A DNA stretch of 64,000 nt from Desulfitobacterium_A sp034927245 (GTDB lineage Bacteria; Bacillota; Desulfitobacteriia; Desulfitobacteriales; Desulfitobacteriaceae), in the NCBI RefSeq assembly GCF_034927245.1, contig NZ_JAYFQK010000025.1:1-64000 (forward strand), in the 5' to 3' direction. Made by a program: the position numbers and the translations under genes. Below are positions 33,371 to 41,169 of the stretch, in pieces. A model generated the notes under the pieces. It was not told the origin of the DNA and did not search any database. It saw only the letters and a list, made by a program, of their open reading frames with translations. Positions within the stretch are counted from its first letter, which is position 1, and every line of letters begins with the position of its first letter.

Positions 33371-34804
33371 TTATGATCTTCTAAAACTTAGAAGTTCCTC
33401 CTTCGTGACCGTCCGCGTTGCCAGCAGGCAAAACCCATAGACAATGACGCCCAGAAGGATCTCCACTATTAAATAAGAAATACCTTGAAGATGAACGAAT
33501 TTTTCCGATAGAAACAACGCCCCGACCATCGCACAAGCCGATAAGAGGACTTTCCCTGTCCCCCTCCAGTCAAAATGGAAATTAATTATACTTTTAGCCC
33601 AACGCACTACCGCCGCCGCTAAGAAAAGGAAGGAACAAAGCATCGCCCATGCTGCTCCCTGCAATCCAAATGCCGGAACCATGGCGAAATTAAGCACAAG
33701 ATTGAGAACACCGGCCATCGCAAAAAAGCCGGTCAACTTTAAATTTTTCTCAATCAAGAGCGCACCATACAGGTTTATTTGATAAACCCCGTATAACAAG
33801 TTTGCTAAGGTGAGAACAAAAATGATATCTGCTCCCCCGGCAAAGTCTTTAGTCGATAAAAGGTCGACAATCGGTTTTGCAAGATAAGATAGTCCAAACG
33901 CGCCCGGCACAGCTAAGATAAGATACCAACGATTGGCAGCAGTAATCTGAGCAGCAACCTTTTCCTTCTTACCCTCTCCCCAGAGTTTAGAGATAACCGG
34001 GAAAAGTACGATGCTAATAGGCATAAAAAAGAGGGTCATAGTATTCGCGATAGTGTAGCCTGCAGCATACACTCCAACATCAGCTAAGCCTCGAAAATGC
34101 GTGAGAAAATAGCGACCGCTGGAATTGACCAGCCACAGAAAAAGGCTGTTAGGAACCAAGGGAAGACCGTATTTTAGATACTTAGCGATATTGGCCAAAG
34201 ACAGTCCCTGAAATCCGATATTCCGATAAATGAAAATTAGAAATATCAGCACAAATAAGCACTGGTTCGAAATAAGGGCTGTCACCATTCCCGCTACAGA
34301 ATGGAATTTCAAGGGAACAATGACCATAATCAAGGCATTTAGCAAACCATCAGCCATATCAAACATCGCATATGTGCGCATGCTTTGGGTTACTCGAAAG
34401 TAAGAGATGACATAGTTGTACAATCCCTGTGCCATAACATAAATGAAGGTTAAAATGGCATATAGCTTAAGTTCAGAGCTTGAAAACATGATCCGGCTAA
34501 ACGTATTTGAAGCAATAGTAGCCAAAAGAATAAGCACAAGACTGAATATGCCGATAAAAGCGGCCAAGGAATAAAAGTCACGGATATTTTCCTTATTATC
34601 AAATCCTGTCGCGAAATAACGTATAACCGCAGTATCAAATCCCAAACCCACAAGCGGAGCAACAAAACTAATCGTGATGGTGATCTGTGACCAGACTCCA
34701 TACCACTCCGGTGTAAAGGAGCTTGTTAAGGCAGGCAGAGTAATGAGTGGCGTCAGGCCTAAAATAATTCGGGCAATGGTTACCCACAAAACACTGGTCA
34801 GCAT
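33371..34804 (-). CDS. Polysaccharide flippase (Wzx-type), second copy
   Basis: 477 residues and 12-14 membrane segments (starts VLWVTIARIILGLTPLITLP). The C-terminal half has LPLVPNSLFLWLVNSSGRYF and PAFGLQGAAWAMLCSFLF, a pattern of the PST/MOP exporters. It is packed 2 bp after the aminotransferase gene. Having two flippases with one visible initiating transferase suggests two exported polymers or two repeat units. Confidence 0.85.
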   Translation of the reverse strand: MLTSVLWVTIARIILGLTPLITLPALTSSFTPEWYGVWSQITITISFVAPLVGLGFDTAVIRYFATGFDNKENIRDFYSLAAFIGIFSLVLILLATIASNTFSRIMFSSSELKLYAILTFIYVMAQGLYNYVISYFRVTQSMRTYAMFDMADGLLNALIMVIVPLKFHSVAGMVTALISNQCLFVLIFLIFIYRNIGFQGLSLANIAKYLKYGLPLVPNSLFLWLVNSSGRYFLTHFRGLADVGVYAAGYTIANTMTLFFMPISIVLFPVISKLWGEGKKEKVAAQITAANRWYLILAVPGAFGLSYLAKPIVDLLSTKDFAGGADIIFVLTLANLLYGVYQINLYGALLIEKNLKLTGFFAMAGVLNLVLNFAMVPAFGLQGAAWAMLCSFLFLAAAVVRWAKSIINFHFDWRGTGKVLLSACAMVGALFLSEKFVHLQGISYLIVEILLGVIVYGFCLLATRTVTKEELLSFRRS

Positions 34805-34806
34805 AT

Positions 34807-35904
34807 TTATAAAGCTTCCTTAACCACTTGGGCAATTTGTTGTTGCTGCTCCAGCGTTAATTCCGGATAGCACGGCAAGGCTAGCGCTTGTTTACACGCT
34901 TTTTCAGCAACGGGAAAATCGCCTTCTTTATAGCCAAGGTTGCGGAAGGCGCGTTGCAAATGCAAAGGAACGGGATAATAAATCGCGCTGGCAATTCCGT
35001 TTTCCTTAAGCGCTGCCATGAGTTTGTCGCGTTTATCCGTCCGTAAGACATAAAGGTGGTAAACCGGCGTACCTGCGGGATCAATACCCGGCAAGGTCAG
35101 CGGCAGATCCGCTAAAAGCTCATTATAAATTTTGGCTTTTTTCCGACGGGCTGCATTCCAGTCGTCGATATGTTGGAACTTGACGCGCAGAATTGCAGCT
35201 TGCATTTCATCCATCCGGCTGTTATATCCGATTTCATCATGATAATACTTCGTTTGGCAGCCATGAAAACGCAGCATCCGCAAGTGCGCAGCCAGATGTT
35301 CATCATCTGTGACGACCATTCCCGCATCACCGTAAGCTCCTAAATTCTTCGTGGGGAAAAAGCTGAACGTTCCGGCATCACCGATCGATCCGGCTTTCCG
35401 TCCCCGGTAGCTCGATCCAATCGCTTGGGCGGAGTCTTCGATAACTTTCAGATCATGGCGGGCAGCGATCTCCATCACACGCTCAACATCGACCATTTGT
35501 CCAAAAATATGTACCGGAATAATGGCCTTGGTGCGTAGTGTGACCTTCGCTTCCAGTTGGTTTAAGTCCATATTTAACGTCACGGGATCAATATCGACAA
35601 ACACCGGGGTTGCTCCCAGAGCGGCAACGGTTTCGGCTGAAGCAAAGAAGGTAAACGGAGTGGTGATGACTTCGTCTCCGGGGCCGACACCCAATCCTCT
35701 TAATGAGAGCAACAAAGCATCTGTTCCGTTGCCCACGGCTACGGCTTCTTTAACACCGCAATAAGCGGCCATCTCTTTTTCAAATGTCTTCATTTCCGGG
35801 CCGAGAATAAATTTGCTGGAATCTAGGACACGCATAATTGCCTGGTCGATATCATCCTTGATCGTTAAGTATTGAGCTTTAAGATCTAAAAGCGGTATAC
35901 CCAT
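34807..35904 (-). CDS. PLP-dependent sugar aminotransferase (DegT/DnrJ/EryC1 family, WlbC/WbpE-like)
   Basis: About 365 residues from the ATG at 35904, which has AAAGGAG eight bases upstream; the longer frame to 35961 overlaps that site. The start IPLLDLKAQY, EAVAVGNGTDALLLSLR, the cofactor-binding region (DSAQAIGSSYRG) and the Schiff-base Lys in FSFFPTKNLGAYGDAG are typical. With the 6-dehydrogenase, oxidoreductase and acetyltransferase nearby it most likely converts UDP-3-keto-GlcNAc-uronate to the 3-amino sugar. A copy of the structured repeat lies upstream. Confidence 0.88.
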   Translation of the reverse strand: MGIPLLDLKAQYLTIKDDIDQAIMRVLDSSKFILGPEMKTFEKEMAAYCGVKEAVAVGNGTDALLLSLRGLGVGPGDEVITTPFTFFASAETVAALGATPVFVDIDPVTLNMDLNQLEAKVTLRTKAIIPVHIFGQMVDVERVMEIAARHDLKVIEDSAQAIGSSYRGRKAGSIGDAGTFSFFPTKNLGAYGDAGMVVTDDEHLAAHLRMLRFHGCQTKYYHDEIGYNSRMDEMQAAILRVKFQHIDDWNAARRKKAKIYNELLADLPLTLPGIDPAGTPVYHLYVLRTDKRDKLMAALKENGIASAIYYPVPLHLQRAFRNLGYKEGDFPVAEKACKQALALPCYPELTLEQQQQIAQVVKEAL

Positions 35905-36147
35905 TAACTTTAACTCCTTTCGGCATATGCCGTTGACGGTAATGATGAGTCGCTGAAGCAACTGAATTTATTATAGCCTAAGTTGTCGCTTCTACAAAAT
36001 CGGGTTTGCTGGGTTAGCTTCTGCCGATTGCTTCCGCTGAGTTTGCTTCTGTTGAGTCAGGTTCTTAAAAGTCTGATTCTTCAAAGTCCGATTAAGCGGA
36101 GTCATGTGGTGTGTGCATGTCTTTATTTTATGTCTGCCGGAGAATGC

Positions 36148-37053
36148 GTCTGGGGTGGTGGATTTTGTTTACACCGTTCACTCCAGGCGCTTCACAGACC
36201 GAGGCTAAGGCACCGGCTCCTTTTCTGGGGTCGCGGGTTGTCGCATGTTTTCGCCGTCCTGGCACATGCGACACTTGACACGTCCTGTGTCATCGCCCGC
36301 CGAAATCGTCTCCTGACTCTGTCGGCGGCTGCGCACGTCCTGTGCGCAGCCCTTTGCTTATAAGCAGTCGCCGCTGCCTAAGCTTCGGTAGCTGCCCGCT
36401 TTAGTCGTTCTCTCCCGTAAATCAAAATCCACGTCCAGGCTTTCCTTCTTTTTTTGCATGCATTGCAGCCGGTGGTACAATGTACCACGCTGCCTCTTGT
36501 GTCACTGCATGAGATACTTGCAAGCGTCGCCCCTGTCAAAACTTCGATAGATGCTTGCTTTAGCCGTTCTCTCCCGTAAATCAGAATCCACATCCAGGTC
36601 GTTCTTCCTCTTTTGTATGCATTCGCGGCCGGTGGTACAGAATGTACCACGCCGCCTCCCAGGTCACGCATGAGATACTTGCAAGAGACCCATGAAGCGG
36701 CCAGGTGAGTTGCGAATACAGATGCGGAGGTTTTAAGCGAGCAGTTAGCAAACTCGGCGAAAGCGGGCTTGCATAAAGCGGGGCGGGGACATGACGAAAG
36801 TGTCCAGTGGACATTTTCACCCCGAGCCGCTTACCCAAAAGGACATCTCAACGGCGACAGGTTGTCCCCGGGCGCCACTGAGGCAGCGACGGCACAGGAC
36901 GTGCCTAGTGCAGAGTGCGCCATGGACGGCATAGCACTCTGCGAGCCGATTTGGCGCCGAACCCCGCCTGCTTTCATCCACCCGTTTGAGCTGCTAGTTT
37001 GCTCTGCGAGCGCCTTATATCCGGAGCAGCTGTATTCGCAACTCTCCCCAGAC
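36148..37053. repeat. Structured non-coding repeat, copy A (906 bp)
   Basis: Bounded by GTCTGGGG (36148) and CCCCAGAC (ending 37053). It has the shared stems of copies B and C, e.g. GAGTTGCGAATACAG (36707-36721) with 37030-37044. It is longer for three reasons: a ~190-bp internal tandem duplication carrying CTCTCCCGTAAATCA, AATCCAC and the GGTGGTAC..GTACCAC hairpin (36410-36680); an enlarged GGGGACA..TGTCCCC arm (36781-36870); and extra hairpins such as GCAGAGTGC/GCACTCTGC (36910-36944). It has no credible gene. It fills the gap between the acetyltransferase and aminotransferase genes. Confidence 0.85.
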
Positions 37054-37069
37054 CCCTACCTGCAAGATT

Positions 37070-37984
37070 TTACGGAAGCAGCTCCTCATCCGGCACTTGG
37101 CGAATATCGCGAGCCGGGAAGCCGATCATTACCCGCTTTTCTTCTGTATCCTTAGTAACCAAGGCTCCGGCGGCAACAAAGGTTTCAGGTGCCAGCTCAA
37201 CCCCCGGTAGGAGTATTGATGCACCGCCGACGCGAGCGCCTTTGCCGATATGGGCTCCTTTAATGTACTTAAAGCGTTTCTCTGTGCGACCCATGAAATT
37301 ATCATTCGTGGTCGTAACCATCGGAGCAATGAAGACGTGATCTTCAATTTCCATATAGGCTGTAATATATGAACCCGTTTGAATCTTCGTAAAATCACCG
37401 ATCCGGGTGTCATTCTCGACGGCCGCCCCGCTGCCGATGACAACATTTTGGCCAATCGTGCACCTTTCCCGAACAAGTGCACCATCCCCGATAAAGACCT
37501 TGTCACCATAACTTGTCCCGGAATAAAGCACGACCGAGCATCCGGCTGTATAACCTTTTCCCATACGGAGAGGTGGTAAATCCGCATGAGCCTTGACGGT
37601 GCTCGTTGCCGCGGCTTTAGGAGCCCGTCCAATCGAGGAGTTGCTTCCAATAAAGCCCTCTTCCCCAAGATCCACTTGCGGATAAATCGTCGTGTGATCT
37701 CCGACTTTCGTATTAGCGCCGACTTTTGCCCAAGTCCCTACGCTTACATGATTTCCGATCTGGCAGCCTTCACCAATGACAGCTCCATGATCAATAGTCA
37801 CATAGTGGCCGAGAACCGTTCCGGCACCGATCGTTACTCCGCTCGAAATTACGCAGCCTGCTCCCAGGACAATATTCTCGCCCAACGTGACGTCTTCGCC
37901 AATAACGCAAAAGGGGCCGGTAATCGTGCCCGCCGGAATTATTGCTTCTGGGGAAATAAAAAGTCTATTTACATTAGTCATCAT
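37070..37984 (-). CDS. Hexapeptide-repeat N-acetyltransferase (WlbB/WbpD-like)
   Basis: 304 residues dominated by left-handed beta-helix hexapeptides (VTLGENIVLGAGCVI, VTIGAGTVLGHYVTI, GKGARVGGASILLPGV). WlbB/WbpD proteins acetylate UDP-GlcNAc3NA-uronate to the 2,3-diacetamido sugar. The domain is longer than the ~190-residue WlbB, with an extra N-terminal helix turn set, so another sugar acetyltransferase is possible. It is flanked by structured repeat copies A and B. Confidence 0.8.
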   Translation of the reverse strand: MMTNVNRLFISPEAIIPAGTITGPFCVIGEDVTLGENIVLGAGCVISSGVTIGAGTVLGHYVTIDHGAVIGEGCQIGNHVSVGTWAKVGANTKVGDHTTIYPQVDLGEEGFIGSNSSIGRAPKAAATSTVKAHADLPPLRMGKGYTAGCSVVLYSGTSYGDKVFIGDGALVRERCTIGQNVVIGSGAAVENDTRIGDFTKIQTGSYITAYMEIEDHVFIAPMVTTTNDNFMGRTEKRFKYIKGAHIGKGARVGGASILLPGVELAPETFVAAGALVTKDTEEKRVMIGFPARDIRQVPDEELLP

Positions 37985-38056
37985 TAAATACCTCGTTTCT
38001 CGCGAGTTGATAATTACGTTTCGTTAAGTATGCCTTATGAGTTGTTTGGGGATTGC

Positions 38057-38628
38057 GTCTGGGGGTGGATTTTGTTTACTCCGTTCACTCCAGGCGCTTC
38101 GCAGACCGAAGCTAAGGCACCGGCTCCTTATTTTGGGTCGCGGGTTCCCGCCGAAATCGTCTCCTGACTCTGTCGGCGGCTGCGCACATCCTATGCGCAG
38201 CCCTTTGCTTATAAGCAGTCGCCGCTGCCTAAGCTTCGGTAACTGCTTGCTTTAGTCGTTCTCTCCCGTAAATCAAAATCCACATCCAGGCTTTCATTGC
38301 TTCTTTCATGCATGCATCTGCAACCGGTGGTACTTATGTACCACGTTGCCTTTCAGGTCGTATAAGAAATACTTGCAAAAGACCCATGAAGCGGCCAGGT
38401 GAGTTGCGAATACAGATGTGGAGGTTTTAAGCGAGCAGTTAGCAAACTCGGCGAAAACGGGCTTGCATAAAGCGGGGCGGGGACAGGGATGTCCCCGGGC
38501 GCCGACAGAGCCATGGATGGCGATTCCGGCGCCGAACCCCGCCTGCTTTCATCTACCCGTTTGAGCCGCAAGTTTGCTCTGCGAGCGCCTTTAATCCGGA
38601 GCAGCTGTATTCGCAACTCTCCCCAGAT
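38057..38628. repeat. Structured non-coding repeat, copy B (572 bp)
   Basis: Minimal form of the element. Paired arms: GTGGATTTTGTTTAC (38065-38079) with 38268-38283; ACCGAAGCTAAGGCA (38105-38119) with 38226-38240; GGCGCTTCGCAGA (38093-38105) with 38578-38589; GAGTTGCGAATACAG (38401-38415) with 38605-38619; CGGCGAAAACGGG (38449-38461) with 38556-38568; and hairpins GGCTGCGCA../..TGCGCAGCC, GGTGGTAC/GTACCAC and GGGGAC/GTCCCC (38479-38496). The 38093/38578 helix would be a pseudoknot. It sits just upstream of the acetyltransferase gene. Confidence 0.88.
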
Positions 38629-38645
38629 CAAACTAAAGTACAGTC

Positions 38646-39686
38646 TTAATCCTCAACAAGCGGAAAAACCACAGGCTGCTTCGTTTCCTGGCATTTATAA
38701 ATCGCAAGAATGATCTCTAATGCTTTACGGCCTTCTTCGCCGGGGATCGCCGGAGTTCGATCATCACGAATAGCATGAATCATATCGGTAATGATCTCGC
38801 GATGTCCAAAACCATAAACGGTCGGCGGATCATTTTCTTGACTATCTAAAATTTGTTTCTTCTCTTCTTCGCTGTTCGGGAACTCCCAAGTCTCAATGCG
38901 GTTAACGGCAATTCCACCGATAATGACTGAGCCTGTCGCCCCAAAGACATTGAGCGTTTCTTCAATATTTTTCGGATAAATTGTTGAAGCGGCTTCAATC
39001 AAGCCAATGGCACCGTTCTTAAACTTAATGACAGCTCCACCGACATCTTCCATCTCAATTGGGCGCAATGCCGTTGTGGTATATCCGAAAACGGATTCAA
39101 CAGGTCCAAACGTCCATTGGAGCAAATCGATATTATGAATCGATTGGTTCATCAGGACACCGCCGTCTTGAAGCTTCGTTCCCCGCCAAGGGGCTTGAGC
39201 ATAATAGTTATTATCACGGTTCCAGCGCACTGTCGCTTGTCCGTGGGTCAGTTTTCCGAAACGGCCGTCCTCCAACGCTTTACGCATAAGTTTTACCGAT
39301 TTGTTAAAGCGGTTTTGGTGGATCACCGCGAGTTTTACATGGTTTTCCTTGCAGGTTTTGATCAATTCATCCGCACTTTTTAGAGTCATGGCCATCGGCT
39401 TTTCCACCATGACATGTTTGCCTAATTTAGCGGCTGCAATGCCAATCGGGGCATGTAAATCTGAAGGAGTGGCGACGGTTACAACTTCGATATCCTCGGC
39501 AGCTAACATCTCTTCAAAGGAGGTATACGGTTTAGCACCATATTTATCGGCAAATGCCTGAGCTTTTTCAGGGACAATATCACAGACTGCGACGAGCTCC
39601 GCTTCCGGAATCGCAACGATTGACTCCGCATGTTTTGGGGCAATCCGGCCACAACCAATAATGGCAAAACGAATTTTCTTTTCCAT
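38646..39686 (-). CDS. Gfo/Idh/MocA-family sugar 3-dehydrogenase (WlbA/WbpB-like)
   Basis: About 346 residues from the ATG at 39686, which has a GGGAGAAGAG site (the frame opens at 39719). The N-terminal NAD-binding motif is IGCGRIAPKHAESI; the substrate domain has VEKPMAMT with the conserved Lys of the EKP motif and later GGVLMNQSIHNIDLLQWT. WlbA oxidises C3 of UDP-GlcNAc-uronate. Its place beside the 6-dehydrogenase, acetyltransferase and aminotransferase supports that substrate. Confidence 0.88.
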   Translation of the reverse strand: MEKKIRFAIIGCGRIAPKHAESIVAIPEAELVAVCDIVPEKAQAFADKYGAKPYTSFEEMLAAEDIEVVTVATPSDLHAPIGIAAAKLGKHVMVEKPMAMTLKSADELIKTCKENHVKLAVIHQNRFNKSVKLMRKALEDGRFGKLTHGQATVRWNRDNNYYAQAPWRGTKLQDGGVLMNQSIHNIDLLQWTFGPVESVFGYTTTALRPIEMEDVGGAVIKFKNGAIGLIEAASTIYPKNIEETLNVFGATGSVIIGGIAVNRIETWEFPNSEEEKKQILDSQENDPPTVYGFGHREIITDMIHAIRDDRTPAIPGEEGRKALEIILAIYKCQETKQPVVFPLVED

Positions 39687-39798
39687 AATTCTCTTCTCCC
39701 TTGTTAAAAATAAGTACATTTATTCTAAAATGATTGTTCAAAGGGGAATCTGACGATTCCCCTTTTATTTATTCTGTTGATATTTTAACCGAAAAACA

Positions 39799-41154
39799 TC
39801 AGATTTTGACAATCTTTTCCCGGTTATTTTTAACATCTTTTGTTGCGTTTCGGGTGTCAACGACGATTTGAGCCTTTTCAACGATATGCTCATAATCCAA
39901 AGCACTGTGGGCTGTCAAAATAAGCACACAATCTGCCTCTTCCACAGCTTGATCGGTCAATTCGATGCTATCCATATGAACAGTGCTGCCGCCATGAGGT
40001 TCAATAACAGGGATGAATGGGTCATGATAAACGATATTGGCACCTTCTCTGCGGAGAAGCTCCATGACTTTAAGGGCCGGTGATTCACGAACATCATCGA
40101 TATCGTTTTTATAAGCCACTCCCAAAACGAGAATTTTGGCATCTTTCAGGCTCTTGTTCCCATTATTTAAAGCCCGAACAACTTTGCTGATGACATGGTA
40201 GGACGCTTCGATATTGATTTCCCCGGCAAGTTCAATAAAACGGGTATGGAAATCGTATTCACGAGCCTTCCAGGTGAGATAGAACGGATCAATCGGAATG
40301 CAGTGGCCGCCTACGCCGGGGCCCGGCCAGAATGTTTGAATTCCGAACGGCTTCGTACCGGCAGCTTCAACCACTTCCCAAATATCCAGTCCCATTCTAT
40401 CGCAAAGGAGCATCAGCTCATTAACCAAAGCAATGTTGACGGCCCGATAGGTGTTTTCAAACACCTTCGTCAGCTCGGCAGCTGCGGGTGAAGAAACAGG
40501 CACAACATTGATAATCGTTTGCGAATAGAAGGTGTAAGCGATCTCCAGGCATATCGGAGTTACGCCGCCGCAAACCTTTGAGGTATTTTTTGTTGTGAAA
40601 CGCTTATTACCTGGGTCAACACGTTCCGGAGAAAAGGCAAGGAAAAAGTCTTTTCCAACTTTGAGCCCATTCTTTTCAAGAATCGGCAAAATCACTTCTT
40701 CGGTCGTCCCCGGATAGGTTGTGCTTTCGAGCGTCACAAGTTGTCCGGGACGCAGCCGCTTAGCGATATCCAAAGCGGCATTCTTCATATAGGAAATGTC
40801 CGGGTCACGGGTAATCGTCAGGGGTGTAGGAACACAAATGACGATAACATCACATTCAGCGAGACGATCAAACTCGGTAGTCGCCGTAAGGGCTCCCTTT
40901 TGCACAAGCTCCTGAAGTTCAATATCCTTTACATCTCCGATATAGTTATCTCCTGCATTGACTCGGCCTGCACGCTCTTCATTCAACTCAAAACCGATAA
41001 CCTTAAAGCCCACTTTTCCTTTTTCAACGGCTAAAGGCAAACCGACATATCCCAGTCCAATGACCCCGACAGTCGCGGTATGGTTAATAATTTTCTCCTT
41101 CAGGGTCTTAGCGAGCACATCATCATCTGTGATCACTTCTTTAAGTTCTAACAT
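39799..41154 (-). CDS. UDP-N-acetylglucosamine 6-dehydrogenase (WbpA-like)
   Basis: 451 residues of the UDP-sugar dehydrogenase family. NAD-binding GVIGLGYVGLPLAVEKGK, the EVILPILEKNG region, Lys/Asn residues in KVFENTYRAVNIALVNE, and the active-site Cys in GVGGHCIPIDPFYL. It oxidises C6 twice to make UDP-GlcNAc-uronate, the first step of the 2,3-diacetamido-uronate route. It is 15 bp from the next upstream gene. Confidence 0.9.
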   Translation of the reverse strand: MLELKEVITDDDVLAKTLKEKIINHTATVGVIGLGYVGLPLAVEKGKVGFKVIGFELNEERAGRVNAGDNYIGDVKDIELQELVQKGALTATTEFDRLAECDVIVICVPTPLTITRDPDISYMKNAALDIAKRLRPGQLVTLESTTYPGTTEEVILPILEKNGLKVGKDFFLAFSPERVDPGNKRFTTKNTSKVCGGVTPICLEIAYTFYSQTIINVVPVSSPAAAELTKVFENTYRAVNIALVNELMLLCDRMGLDIWEVVEAAGTKPFGIQTFWPGPGVGGHCIPIDPFYLTWKAREYDFHTRFIELAGEINIEASYHVISKVVRALNNGNKSLKDAKILVLGVAYKNDIDDVRESPALKVMELLRREGANIVYHDPFIPVIEPHGGSTVHMDSIELTDQAVEEADCVLILTAHSALDYEHIVEKAQIVVDTRNATKDVKNNREKIVKI

Positions 41155-41169
41155 GACACAATTTCCTCC

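Noticed and set aside
36378..36838. Several 80-130-codon frames inside the structured repeats
   Set aside because: None is kept in frame between the three copies, and the base changes follow stem pairing rather than codons.
36148..37053. Group I or group II intron for the structured repeats
   Set aside because: No reverse transcriptase or endonuclease gene, no recognisable group II domain V and no interrupted host gene; all copies are intergenic.
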